From Ulva prolifera (Eukaryota > Chlorophyta > Ulvophyceae > Ulvales > Ulvaceae): a DNA stretch of 64,000 nucleotides. The DNA lies in NCBI GenBank assembly GCA_023078555.1, contig CM041196.1:5467658-5531657 (forward strand). Reading direction: 5' to 3'. The notes beneath the pieces are model-generated. The model worked only from the letters and a program-made list of their open reading frames with translations. It was not told the origin of the DNA and ran no database searches. Position 1 is the first letter of the stretch; each line of letters opens with the position of its first letter. The position numbers and the translations under genes are program-made. Shown piece after piece: positions 13,001-25,300 of this stretch.

Positions 13001-16000
13001 AGCACGCCTAGCACGCCGCAGCCCAGCACGCCTGGGGTCCGGCAAACGCAGCAGAGCGTTGTGCCGGGTGCGAAGATTCCGCATGCAAGCGTGAAGTTTA
13101 CCATGGCGCCCGAGAGTGTGGGGGGTGGCGTCGGGAGTCCAACAGGCCAGGGGAGTTGCATGGGAGGAGGTGAAGGGCTGACCAGCACGCGGAACCCGCG
13201 CTCCTCAACTCGGGCAAGTGCGTAGCCGATCCTCGCAGAAGCCCAGGTGTACGCTTGTTGCGTATCCAACGGCGTGGCTGTTTGAAGCTGCGAGGTCGTG
13301 TCTTGTGCCCGCTTAGACGAGTGACGCCCGCGCATCTGGCTCGCCCTGTGCGGCGGCCCCGCAGCTATTCCGGCTGCCCCTGCCGGGTGCTTGCTTGGCC
13401 CAAGATGCGGCATGGCTGCATCAGCACACGCGGTGCAGGTGTCGGCAAGCGGCACGGCGGGCGGAAGCGGGGCCAGCAGGCGGAGGAGGCCGCAGAGCCG
13501 GCGGCAGACGAGCGGGAGCGCCTGCACAGCGAGGCCGTGGCCACACATGCCGGCCGGGTGCTCGCCACTCTGGACGCCGACGTGCAGGTTGCCGAGTGCG
13601 CGTCGACGCTGCGCCTGGCGGACCTGCTTCAGGAGCTGCAGGCTGCAGTCGAGGTGCGCCGCTGCAAGCACACAACCCCGCAGCCTGCAACGCTGCAGAG
13701 CTGCTTAGCAGCACCACTACTCTCGCTGTGCTATGCTGTTTCAGTAGGGTACAGTTGACACGTACAACTCTGGCTTGGCGGTGGGTTTGCCTTTGGATTG
13801 GCCAGAGAGATACAAAGACCTGGAAGCAACGGGCATGAACGGCCGATACTCTAGCACATCACCACCGTGGGCATGACAGCCGCACTTGGAAGATGCCTTT
13901 TGGGCGTACGGTTCTGAATGGTTTTGCACATATGGAACAGCGGGCCCGGACACCACCCTATCGGTCGGCCGCGGCATACAGGAGAATTGAGTCCGCTGCT
14001 GCGGAACTCATGTAGTGCGGCATGCATGCAACAGGTGCGTGACGCTCTGCAAGCGCATGCGTGTGCTTCGTGCACGCATGAGGCTGCAGATTGCACCGCG
14101 TCCCGCATGCATGACGGCCGGCGCTGCAGGCGACACGCGAGCGCTTCCACTCACTCGCCCGGGAGGACCGAGCTGCGGAGGCATGGACGATCGAGGAGCT
14201 CAGCAAGAAGCTCGCAGCCGACACGGCAACCCGCGCCGCCCTCAACACGAACCACCTCGGCCACCACCGCCCCGCCCTCCTCACACCTGTCCACATGCAT
14301 GCGCTGCTGGCGCTGCTCGCGCTGCCCCGGGTCATGCCCCCCGGCGACGCGCTTGCGCTGTTCCGGGAGATCTCCAGCGGCGCGAGCGCGGAGGCGGTGA
14401 AGGACGCACTGCGGCCGTTCGCGCAGCCGCCGCCGCGGGAGGCACGCACGGAGAGCGCGGAGGAGGTTGCGCTGCTGCAGAGTGTGCTGGCGCAAGCCGA
14501 CGCGGCGGCAGCGGAAGCGGCGGCGGATGCTGCGGCGGCAGGTGGGGACTCGGACGCAGGCAGCATGGCGGTGCGGGCGTCGGCGGCGGTTTCAGAGGCG
14601 CCGACAGAAGTGAAGCGGAAAGGTGTGTGGATGTATGTGTTGCGCCCACACTGGCGTGTGTGTGGTCACCGTATACAGTGACCCTGGCTCTGGAGCACTG
14701 GCCTGGGGTGATGCGTGAGATGGAGGATTCAGCAACTAAAGCCACGCGTTGGCGCAGTTGGACACTTGCCCCAGGGTGAAACCCACACCTTTGGCCAGGC
14801 ATGTACTGGCTGTGGGGCAGTCGACACACCTGCCTGAGCGAGGCACCCTGGAACCACTTGCAGCATGAGGCTGCCTTCTGATTGTGAAACGTTACCGTAT
14901 GGAGTACTCTGGGGCTTGCAATTGGCCAGCCCGAGGCGGGCCCTTGGGGACACCGGTGGACGCATGAGGAGGCCCCACCACGAGCTGCTCGACATCATTT
15001 GTGTCAGGAAGCACATGGCAGGCCTTGATCTGGTCCCACACGCTCGGAAGCCCGCTGAGAATGAGCCAGCACCACGGCCAAGCGATCACAACCCTGGGGT
15101 GCATGGAGGGCTCAATGAAGCATTGGAGGGGGTGCAGGTAAGGGCAAGAGGGGCCGCAAGGGTGCCACTGGGGCGGACGAGGAGGAGCCGGTGTTCCCGC
15201 CCGGGCCCCGCATGGGCATCGCCGCCGGCAACGCCGCCGAGGCGCTGGAGGTGCTGCGCGAGGTGGCCGTGGACCACTACTGCTCCGCGGAGCAGGTCGA
15301 CCTCCTCGCGGAGCTCTTCGACGACATCCCCCACAAGGTGCGGCCCCCCCTGGACACCTCCCCCCCCGGTGCAGCAGCCCCCGGTACAGCAGCCCACAGT
15401 GCAGTAGCCCCCGGTGCAGCAGCCCACAGTGCAGCAGCCCACAGTGCAGTAGCCCCCGGTGCAGCAGCCCAGTGCTTGGTGGAGCACCAGGACACGCCAC
15501 ACGGCACTGTACACCTACGCATCAATCCAATCAAGGTGGGCGCTGCTTGTCCTCTTGGTCCAAGAAGTCGACATCTACGCACACTACAAACACCATCTCA
15601 GGGCAAACCAGCGTAGATGGCTACCCTTGCATTCTCTACAGCCGCTGGCTCGCGGCCGCGTTGCGGTTTCAGCTGCCGTGCGCCCGCCGCATGGTGCCGC
15701 TGGCCGTGGGCCATGCCTAGGTCGCTCGCATGGCGGAGCCTGCCTGAAGACGTCGCCGCGGCGGGTGCTGCTCGCGTGTGCGTGTGATTGGCCGACCTGC
15801 AGTGACTGAACGCTGGCCTCCGCCATGGCCGGACCTGGCGGCTGCATGCATGCCAAAGAACACTTCCGCAGGGGCCGGCAGATGCAGCGGCGGCGTGCAC
15901 ATGTACACGGTGTGAGGGCCCGCGGGCCGGTCACGAGGGCTGCGCAGGGGAGCTCGAGTGGGGAATATGCACGTGCAGCAGGGGCGCTGTGGCTGAGGTG

Positions 16001-17417
16001 CTGTGATGTGGTTGGTCAAGCGCAGCTCATCACGCGGCGCTGGGGCGCAGGTGCGGGTCGTGCAGATGTTCTGGGCGCGCGTGCTAAACCGCACGCGGCT
16101 GCCGCACCTGCTGCGCTGTGTGCCGCGCGACGCGCAGGTCGCGCTCGGCCACCGGCTCGGCTGGAAGACGGTCGTGAACCTCGCGCAGCCGGACGGCGCG
16201 TACGAGCTGGACCTGAGCCGCCCCGACGACAACGACGCCGGGGCGCGCCTCTTCCGAGCCGCCGTTGACATCCGCGGCCGCTGCGTCAACAACCTGCTCA
16301 TCGACGGTGCGCCGCCGTCGCGTGCGCCAGTTTGTGTGGGGATGTGGGGTTGTCGGTTGCTCCTGTTCTGCACCATGGTGCACTCCATGTGCATGCGATG
16401 CAGGAGCAGGTGGGTGAGGGTCAAGTGGTCTGCTGTCCACAGTACATCAGCTGAGACCCTGCCCGAGTTGTTGCGCGTGAGCTCGGGGCCTGACCCTGAT
16501 TGGGATGGGCCCCGGCATGCATGTGTTGCCTTGGCTTCATTCTGCATCGTTGCGGCAGCGTGAGAAGCGCTAGAGAAGCAGCCGTGGCACTCCAGCGGTA
16601 CATCAGTCATACCACTAGCTTGCCGCAACAGCCGATCAGCCGAACGAATCAGGAGACGACACCTCCGTAGTCCACAACAGCAACCTCATTCACAAAGCAT
16701 GTGGTCATGAGGTGCCGCCCTGGCTGTGCAGGTAAGCCGCACATCATCAAGGAGGAGAACTTCCTGCTCTTCGGCGTCGTCGAGGAGAAGGCTCTCAAGA
16801 CGGCCTCGAAGCGCATCACCTTCGACTTCTGGTCCGCGCGGCAGAACGTGCTGCAGGACCGCCGCTTCAACGCCGCGCTCCTGCTGCAGCAGGCGTGGCG
16901 CGCGCTGCGCGAGCGCCGCCGGCGAAGGTCCAGCGCGCGCGCCCGCAGCGCTGCGCGCTCGCTGCGCCTCGCGAGCGGCCTCCGGAGCGGCACGCCGCTG
17001 TCGCCGGCCGCGGGCGAACCCCGCAGCCCGGCTGCGGCATCGCCACTGCCGTCATCCGCAGCGGCCCCCGCCCCGAGTGCTGCCGTCGTCGAACCTGACC
17101 TCCAGACCGCGCCGGGCCCCACAGAGGCAGCCCTGGCGCCCAGCGAGGCGCCTCCGCTGATTGCGGCAGCGGGCACGAGTGACGAATGGCAAGGCGAGTC
17201 CATGGTTGGCACCCCATCGGACACTGGGGCGATTGGGCGAGCAGTGCGCAGCACAGCAGGCGGCGTGTGCGGGGAGGCCAGCACCGATTCGTCCCTCAAT
17301 CTAGACCCGCCATCCCGTGGCGGCTTGTCCCAGTGTGCATTGAGTGAGGATGCAGGGGTGGGTCTGCTGCTGTCACCGCTGGACGGCGCAGCTGGGGGTG
17401 GAGATGGTGCAGTTTAG
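4073..17417 (+). CDS. large leucine-rich-repeat protein with triplicated C-terminal module
   Basis: I assign about 19 exons to one gene, because most boundaries I checked keep the frame: about 4073-4208, 4274-4628, 4735-4830, 4888-5664, 6027-6328, 6645-6845, 7472-7700, 8159-8384, 9314-9495, 10010-10158, 10388-10843, 11106-11321, 11843-12178, 12746-13100, 13437-13652, 14130-14620, 15137-15337, 16051-16306 and 16732-17417. The N-terminal part is low-complexity, with repeated RPxSA/RPSTAG motifs. Exons from 8159 to 10600 encode ribonuclease-inhibitor-type LRRs (LAVLDLSGNNLAGPGM, LDRLVLDDNPIGLTGG). Then come three modules with a P..Y.L.L....D motif, a W.....LDG motif and a G.L..DF motif. The last exon has an IQ-like helix (LLLQQAWRALRERRR) and a disordered tail. 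DUF4476-like segments may lie near 14295 and 15240. Role unknown; a scaffold is likely. The joins near 4628, 5018 and 11100 are uncertain, so it could be two genes. Confidence 0.65.
7980..8082. repeat. intronic foldback
   Basis: GTGTGTGAGCAAACAC at 7980-7995 is exactly complementary to 8067-8082, with a 71-base loop. It sits in the intron just before the first LRR exon (8159). No function is evident. Confidence 0.6.
8886..9303 (+). repeat. 68-69 bp tandem repeat (minisatellite) in an LRR-gene intron
   Basis: Six tandem units are seen. Successive GGCATGAGGGG landmarks start near 8896, 8965, 9034, 9102, 9170 and 9238, giving periods of 69, 69, 68, 68 and 68. Each unit contains a TGTACCGTGCTTGCCTGTGC block and ends GAGTTACCGGCGTGCTGG. 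The last, truncated unit runs directly into the 3' splice site (GCTGTGCAG) of the exon starting at 9314. The array is therefore intronic and next to the acceptor. Confidence 0.9.
9538..9640 (-). repeat. SINE-like dispersed repeat, copy on minus strand
   Basis: Read on the minus strand this stretch matches 23600-23692. Both have TTCGGAGTT, then a TCAATGTCC-like block, then GGCTCAGTAAAT and a tail of TTTACTTTACTT-like units. It lies in an intron of the LRR gene. The tRNA-like part recognised upstream in the other copy is not clear here, so this copy may be 5'-truncated. Confidence 0.5.
15360..15472 (+). repeat. 15-bp-period tandem repeat in intron
   Basis: About seven units of GGTGCAGCAGCCCCC or CAGTGCAGCAGCCCA type follow the donor at 15338. 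The stretch lies in the intron between the exons ending at 15337 and starting at 16051 of the LRR gene. The repeat reads open in some frames and so gives spurious long ORFs. Confidence 0.75.
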
Positions 17418-19200
17418 GGGCTGGGAAGTGCAGGAAAGCAGGATCACATGTCCCGGGTGGAGGGACGCATTTGCACCTCGTCTCGGGATGCTGAAAGAGT
17501 GAGGTTGTTCCAATTCGCACGAGGTCCTCGATAGTGCAGCTGAGCCTCAGATGGTGAGGATGCGTTGTGACCAGAATCGTCGCGTGAGAGGTAGCCGCAC
17601 AACAGACAGACCGGCGGTCACAACAAGCGCTCCTCATTGATTCGTTAATCTGCAGGTGGTTGCGCCATTCGGTGTGAGATTTGAGCGGGGCGTGAAACAA
17701 CTGTTACAGCACCATGATGGGCAAGCTCTCACCGTGTGAAACAAACACTGCAATGGCGGCACAAACATATCCTCACGTATCGCGCCGCACCCGCCAGGGC
17801 CCCTCGACAGCCCCGGTCTGTGGAGGGCCCCTGCTGCATGGCAGTGTTCTTGCATATTCACACTGCAAGCGGCGGCTGCGTGGGTGCAGGCAGCACGCCC
17901 CCGCAGCCTCCGCTTGCACTGTTCATGACTGACTCTTGACCATCATGGCAACCAACAGACATGTGGACCGCCTTGCCTACACCCTGGGGCACTTGCGGTC
18001 ACCACCCTGGCGCCATCAGCACAGCTACTGCCAGCCCTGCTGCAGACGCCACAGCGCCGATGCCCCACCGCGCCACGGGCACCCACCGCCCCCAGCTGCC
18101 CCCCGCCGTCTCTCTCTTGCACTCAGGGCTGCCTTGGGCGGCTGGAGCGGTGGTGCACGGCTGCGCGGCCCTGGAGCCCTGCGCAGCTCTGCGCTCCGCA
18201 TCTAAACGCTCCTCAGCTGATGCGTGGTGACCGGCGGCAGCTGAGTGCTCTGCCAAAGTACCAAAGACTGTGTCAAAGGCTGGGACGTGCAGCCGGGGCG
18301 CAGCATCATCGACTACGTGTGCTTCCTCACTGGCAAGCGCCGCAGCGTGAGCAGCCTGCAGCAGCGGCAGGTGTTTGACGCAGTTGGTATGGCCGCAGAA
18401 GGACTAGTCTGCTGCAATGATATGCCCCTTTGCACGGATCATGAGCAGCTTGGACTGCTGTATGAGCAGGGGACCTTGACGTCACGTGGCACCGCTGTTG
18501 CTGAAGGAGAGCATACCTCGATAAATTCACGCTCAACCTTGACCTGGCGCGGAGAAACCGTGTTGTCAATCTCGGTGTAGGTGCATTGCTTTGATGGACG
18601 CCGCTCTGCAATTTCAGCATTGCAATGTTCCTGCATGTCAAACACGAATCACACAACAGGAACGTACGCAATGTCAGTGATTGGCATCGATGGGTTGGTT
18701 GGCGGGGGCATTGTCACGGCTGCCTGACCACCGTCAGGTCCAAAGACCCGACCCAGGTTCCTGCCACACACACAGGAATAAAAAAATCAGTCCCCTGACC
18801 AAAAAAATGTTTGTCCGTTCACACGGATGGAATGCGCATGCCAGGTCTGTTCTATTCACGATGTGCATGCCAGCTGGTACTTAGCAACAGGTATTAGCCG
18901 CGTCAGTGGCACGGTGAATGTGCTGCCGCACGAATCCATTGTTCCTGCACTGGTTTTGTTTGCAATTACAGCCTCACCATAAGCATCGATCCAAACGAAA
19001 TTTGGAGCAGAGTTCAGGTGGGACAAGGTTTGCATGGGTAGCAGGGGCTCACGTTTTGTCTGGACCTTGTCTCGACAGCTAGTTCTGCTGCTTGCGTGGC
19101 ACTTGCCGAGTGCCGGTAAGGGGCAGGCAACACCATTGAAGCACGTCCTGCATGCAGCTTATTGTGTGGGGATACGTCGATCAGCGAATCCACGCTTGCG

Positions 19201-19289
19201 TGTGGTCATGACCACAGGCTGGGCAAATTGCGAGCAGAGGGAAAGGGAAAATGGAGAAATGCAGTCTATGGAGTGCATTTCTCCATTTT
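19201..19289. repeat. perfect short palindrome and 16-bp hairpin
   Basis: TGTGGTCATGACCACA at 19201-19216 is a perfect 16-bp palindrome. Just after it, AAAATGGAGAAATGCA at 19248-19263 is perfectly complementary to 19274-19289 with a 10-base loop. The second would form a strong RNA hairpin if transcribed from either strand. No gene lies next to it. Confidence 0.75.
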
Positions 19290-21388
19290 GCAGGAACGAG
19301 CTGCCTTGTGGTCACCGCACCATCTTGCGATGCCTCCGTCAGAGGAGCACCAAATGGCAGACACTTCGAAAAGACATAGGTCGACGTTATAGTATGTGCT
19401 GTTGCGCTACCGACTGCAGCACGCTCCGTCGTGGCATGGAACGACCTCGCAGCGCTGACGTGTGCGACCTGTCGCTCGAACTCTGCAAAAGCACCAGATA
19501 CAGTCACACGCACGAGAAAGAATAGGTAATCATTGATTAAAAGCTTGAGCACCACTCTGTCCCATGCGTCGTGTGTTGGTCGGGCTCGTGCACTCGTCAC
19601 GGCGCTTACCGTCCTCTGGCCAACTGCCGCGCGTCTCGGGTGCAACATGTATAGGGCAAACAGGCTCAATATTCGAGAAAGGTTCATACGTGATTCTTTG
19701 TCCTGCCCAATATTCATGTCTTGCCTTGTCTGCGAAATTTAGGCCTCGTTTTAGGCGCCCTTTTGCTAAGCGCCGATCCACAGCGTGGCTGTAGGCCTGG
19801 CCAGCTGTGGCGTTCACACGGAAACAAACTTAAAGACGTATATAGTGCTTTATCTCTCAGCAGTCGCAGACGGCACGCAAACAGCAGTGATGCTCTGCAT
19901 CAGTCACTCCTGAGCGAGAGGAGCCTCCGAACGAGGATGCGCACGCCCTCACAGTGTCGACCCTGTTTGCGATGTCTGCTGATTTATGCAAAACAAGTGC
20001 GTCAGCGATATGTACTTGCGGAGGCTTTGTCCTGGCTTCCAGCCCTGTATCTGACCACTTGCGGACATCTAAATATCTATACAGATATCTCTAGATACTA
20101 TACCTACATGCATGCCGGAGCGGCAAAGACGTTCAGGCCCACCACGCGTCGCATAGCACACAACAATCTGGGAATGATATTTCTATATATGATGGAGATA
20201 CAGGCCTGTCCCATGCGAAGCTCAATGGCTCCGTGGCACGAGCACAAGGTGGGCCTGCCTGCCTCCTCGTTGCGCCCAGAGTCGCATTAGTACGTTTCGT
20301 GATAAAGTTCGTTAAGCAAAAATATACGTATGGTACGTTGGCTCTAACCAGGGGGGGGTTGAAAAGTACGCTGTATAGGCTACATCACTGGCTAGGCGCC
20401 ACAGGTAATGGCCAGGCTTGGTAGTGCCACAATCAATGTCATCTCTGCTTAGGCACACTATTGCAGAGAACAGCACAATGAACTAGCAATCAACACGATG
20501 ATCAGGCTACTCAGGTTCGTCATGCGATGGCATGTGCAGAGTGATGTAGTGATGTTTACAAGGCCATTCACATGCCACATGCAGCATCAATCACTCTGAG
20601 AATCCTGTTCAGACTCATCAGAAACATCTTCAGGATGTTCGCAATTTGTGATTGTGATAGATCCACCAAATGCAGTAGTGTACTCCTCACCAGCAGTGCA
20701 ATGCAAGGGATTGTTTGGCATTGTGGCTTGGGGTGCACCACAGCGCAGAGCTTTAGGCTCTCCAAAAACGCTTCAGTCCGAAACGTGCGCGCGTACTATA
20801 CGCTGAAAAAGTACGTGAGAATATAATACGCGTATAAAACGTACCGAAATCGAAAGATACGCGTGATATTGCAACTCTGGTTGCGCCTGTGCTCGGAAGT
20901 CTTGCTCGGATATCATCACGGCAAAGGTCGGGAGTCCCGGCTGCCATCCAAGCGCTGCCCTCGTTTAAATTTCAGCAGCTACTCCCTTTGTCTGTGGCAG
21001 CCATTGATGTATAGCCGAATGCGGATGTGACTGGATGGATGGTTGAGTGCTTGCAGTGCTGTGCTTGCACCTTGCAGGCCCTCGGGATGAAGTTCAAGTT
21101 GCCGCCACTGATGGAGCTCAACTGGAGGAAACATGACACCTTGCATCGCCTGGCGATCGTGAAGTGATAATCATGTATGGTCACATCATGAACCGAGCTA
21201 ACCGCGGCCAATGCCACAGTGCACTATGCACGCACTGCAGCCTTTCCACCCCCGCATGCACTTGCCCGGCTCAAAGCATACACAGTGACGATCCTGCTGT
21301 CGCATGAAACATACGGGTGCATAGGCTTGGATGCGACTTGCTCGGTGGGCTGGCTGTGGCCGCGCGGGCGGCGGGGCCAATTGGCTTG

Positions 21389-21652
21389 CAGGCGCGGGGC
21401 CGCGTGTGTTGGGGGCTGGCGTGTGGGCGGGTGTGTGGGTGTGGGGGTGTGTGGGGGTGTGTTCAGTGGGTTTCTGTCATGCTGTGGTTGGATGTTGTGT
21501 GCGGGTGCTTGCTGTGACTGGGCGATATGTTCCGGCGAGTTCGACGTGGGTGACACGCTCCTGGCGTGCGTGTGTTGGGCTGTTGGTATGCTTGCTCGTT
21601 GCCCTGGCGGTGCTACCGGCCACTCCAACTTTGTCCTTGTGACACACCGTGA
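21389..21652 (+). repeat. diverged dispersed repeat, copy 2 (uninterrupted)
   Basis: This is the partner of 2138-2760. Here the GGCGCGGGGCCGCGTGTGTT block and the TTTCTG....GCTGTGGTTGG block follow each other directly. Copy 1 is split by about 370 bases at the same place. Substitutions are spread evenly, so the duplication looks old. Confidence 0.5.
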
Positions 21653-22395
21653 TGACCAGTACATGAAGTAACATCTATAGTATACTGCTCAACCTACACC
21701 GAAAGTATACAAAACACAGGCAGGCCCCTGTGATGGCGATAACATATTCAACCTCAACGCAAGCCAGAATAGAACATCGATGCGACAGCACCGGATGACA
21801 GCGGCCATGGCCGCAGACCGCGACCGGGCAATCCACTGGCTGTGCCGTGGCATCCAGCTTCCATAGCAGTCCTCAGATATGCCTCGCCCTCGCCTCCTTG
21901 AGCCCCCGCCAAGGCCCAGCTTCAGACTGTAGGCAGTAGTGTAAAAAAACAGTGTGTTGTGTTTGTAAAGAAAACAAAAACGTAGGCTGCAGCGTACTGT
22001 GCGCACACCAGCGCGGCGAGAGATGCTCCGGAAAGAGACCCTCCCGTCGCAGCATTGCACTTGCTGTTCAGTCTCAGATGGTGGTGCATTTATTAACCCA
22101 CGGCTGCCACAGAGAGCTCAGCAGGTTTGGCAGGCTTGGCAACGTCGCCAGTGTGGCTGCCGCCGGGGCGCGGCGCCGCTGGGTGGGATGCAGCTGGCAG
22201 CGCCGCATGGCCGGGCCGCGGCCGCCACGCGCCACACGTGCACATTGGCGCCGGTCAGGTGATCAGCGCAACAGTGATGTCGGAATACGGCGCCTCCTGG
22301 TGCAGCTCCACGAGATGGCAGCTCTGCAGAACTGCACGCACACCCCCTCTCGGTGACAACGCTGCCGCTGTGTGATGGGGCTTGTACACCTGATA

Positions 22396-25300
22396 CTAGA
22401 GCTGCGTAGTGGGAGCTGGCCCAGGGGCGCGCTTTGGTGTAGGCGGATCTGATGGTCTTGGCGCCCCTGTGGTCACTGGTCCATCACACGGAGCAGAGAC
22501 CATCGTGCCGAGGCCACCACCTGCCTCAGCATACATGGCATAGACATTTACCGGGATGAGTATCTGGCCGCAAGCGAGGAAGGGCATGCATGCAGCCACT
22601 GCGGGGATCCCATTGCGATTGGCCTCAGGCGCATCAATGAAGCATCAACGACCAGTCCTCCCCAGCCAAGAGGTCCTGGAGTCTGATCATGTCGCTGGAA
22701 TCGCACCGAGCGCCTGATAGAATGCCTTTGCGGCGTCCGCCCGTGACAGTGCGGCCGTGCCGTCCAGCAGCGACACTGCCTCCCGGTCCGGGGGCGCCTC
22801 CGACGCCGCGGCGGCGCCGCTGCCGAGCCGCCGCCGCTTGCCGTGCTGCCGCGCGCACTCCTCCCGTAGCCATGCATGCACGGCGGCCGTCTGCTCCGTG
22901 ACCACCTGTGACGGCCGCAGCGGCACGCGTTGCGTCAGAAAGTCCTCCGAGCAGAAGCCCTGGGGCTCACCGGGACCGCTGCTGGGCGCGTCGAAGGGGG
23001 GCAGGTGAGGGGGGCTTGGCAGTGGCAGCGGCGGCGGGGTCGGGAGCGGCGGTGCGCCATGTGAGAGCGTGTCGTGTGACTCCTCGCCACCCTCATGCAG
23101 CGTCGGCAGCATGCGGATCGGGCCGAGCAGCCTGCACGCGCTGTACTTTTGTGGCCACATGCAGAGCACGCTTTACGCTGCATGATTGTGAAAGCATAAG
23201 TAGGCGCTACATCGTTGTTGGCGCTACAATTTGCTAGCGTCATAGCGTGTGGGACATTGGTCGTTCCAAGAATCCGGGAGCATCGATGTGCAGCCAGCTT
23301 TGGCACACAGATCGGTTTATCGCGTGCAGATCACCCGAAACCAACTATTTGCTAGCTTCATCATGCAGATGGCAGAAACCGCATGTGCGGCAACTCGACG
23401 TGGGGAAAGGACCACAACACCACGGGTCCAATGGGTTGAGGACGGATTAAAAGCTACCCCCTCCGTTTCAGGAGGTTGTGGGTTCGATTCTGCGTGCGCT
23501 TTGGGGAATCGAAACGGCTGTATGTGACCACCTCGCTTAGCACAGGAGGAGGCCCTGTGAGTTGCGTACGGTCGTCTGAAGGGGGGTTTCCAGGTGGTTT
23601 ACCCCTTCGGCATATGTGGTCCCGTTCATTCGGAGTTGTCAATGTCCAATAGGATACGGCTCAGTAAATTTAGATTTACTTTACTTTACTTGGGCACCTT
23701 GCTGTCCGCACACATGATCGGCCTCGTGTCCACAGCCGGGCTGATGTTCCAAACATGGGGGCCGAAGGAGACACTGCAAGCGCCACAATCGCGCATGACT
23801 CAAGGGAGTCGTGAGGGGGTTCGTGTTCTGTGGAGCGGGGCGTACGGAGGGGAGCGGCCGGGCGCGTTGCTATCGTCTGATCCGTCCCGGCTCGCATCGC
23901 TCCACGAGTCGACGCCGCGGGCGTGCTCGCCCCATATCTGCTCTGCCGTCACCGACTTACCGTTCGCATCGACCAGGGAGCCCGAGCCCGCAAGCGCGCG
24001 CAGCCGCTCCATGGCCGGCGTCCCTGCACCTGCACCTGCCTCCCCGCCACGTCACCGCACGTGCCCCGGAACCATGGAGGAACAGACTCATGCATGAGTA
24101 GCACCCTCGGCGCACAATGATCACACAGCCGTGCATGTACCGCATTGACCGAGAGCACAGCGCAGCTCCCTCCGTGATTCCACAGCGAGCAGCAAGTCTG
24201 ACATCGATCGTGCGTACATGTTATCAATCCCGGTCATACACTCTTTCAATCATCTCCAATTACAGCCGTGCACTCCTTCAGCACTGTAGGCGGCACAACA
24301 GGGCTACAGTGCTGGAAGAATGCATGGCTGTAGGGTGCAGGGTAGGGAGGGGGGGGGGGGGGGAGGAGATGTGCACACCGAGGCTGGAGGAGCCGCCGGC
24401 GCTGGATGCGAGTGCGCGCAGCTCCTCCACAGAGCAGCCCCGCGACGCAAGCCCGCGCAGCAGCGCAGACGGGAGGTCCTCGCCCTCGCTGCCGCTGCCG
24501 GCAAACGGCCGCGCGCCACTGCGCAGCAGCTGCCGCAGCCGCAGCTCCTCCTGCCACTGAGACTCAAACACGCCGCCCCGCGGGCCGTCCCCGGAGTCCG
24601 GCAGGTTGATGTCCGCGGGATCCGCGACCAGGCCCGCCGCTGCTCGCGCTGCGTGCTGCGTGCTGTGCGGGTGCGCAGCAGGGTCGGTGTTGAGGCTGGA
24701 GCTGTGGGGGGTGTGCTGAGGGGGGTGGTGGGGGGAGTTGAGAGGAAACGCGGGGGACTCGGAGGCGGCGGGGTGGTGGCCGTGGCCGGGGTGCGGGGAC
24801 GTGAGGCCGCTGGAGGGAGCGTCGCCGCCGAGCCTGTCCACGGCATCTGCATACAGCGGGAACACCCGTACATTTGGTGGCCAGGAGCGCAGCGAACTTG
24901 GCGCCTGGGTTGTCTCGCAACGCACCTGTGGCACAAACCATGTGACACAAAGCATGTGACACAAAGCATGTGACATGTGACATATGACATGTGACACAAA
25001 CCATGTGACACAAACCATGTGACGCAAACCATGTGACACAAACCATGTGACACAAACCATGTGACATGTGTGATGCTGCGTTGGGGGTGGCATGGTGTCG
25101 GTGTCGGATGTGCTCCGGGCCCGTCCATCTGCGCCTGGCGCACTTGAGTTGTCGGCACATAGATGCCCGCACTTTCAGACATGCCCACCACACAGAGAAT
25201 CACACAACAGTGCCAGACAAGGGCATGCGGGGGAGGACACGCAGTGGCACCATGGACGCATGTACCGGCGGGGGGCGGCGCACCGGGGCCGGCACCAAGC

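Larger units (their letters stand above)
17418..22395. other. long gene-poor interval
   Basis: I see no convincing multi-exon gene in these 5 kb. One isolated segment at about 18262-18370 (+), translating to KDCVKGWDVQPGRSIIDY and onward, looks exon-like, with an AG before it and a GT after it. I could not find partner exons. An Ala/Pro-rich open stretch precedes it at 17961-18230. From about 18,900 to 21,200 the sequence is less GC-rich and has no sustained frame. The interval also holds the hairpin at 19248-19289 and the second copy of a dispersed repeat at 21389-21652. Confidence 0.5.

Noticed and set aside
15086-15514. Gly/Cys/Thr repeat protein on the minus strand
   Set aside because: It is produced by the 15-bp tandem repeat in an intron of the LRR gene, read antisense.
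18262-18370. exon of an additional gene
   Set aside because: It looks exon-like but has no partner exons in phase on either side, so I did not list it as a gene.
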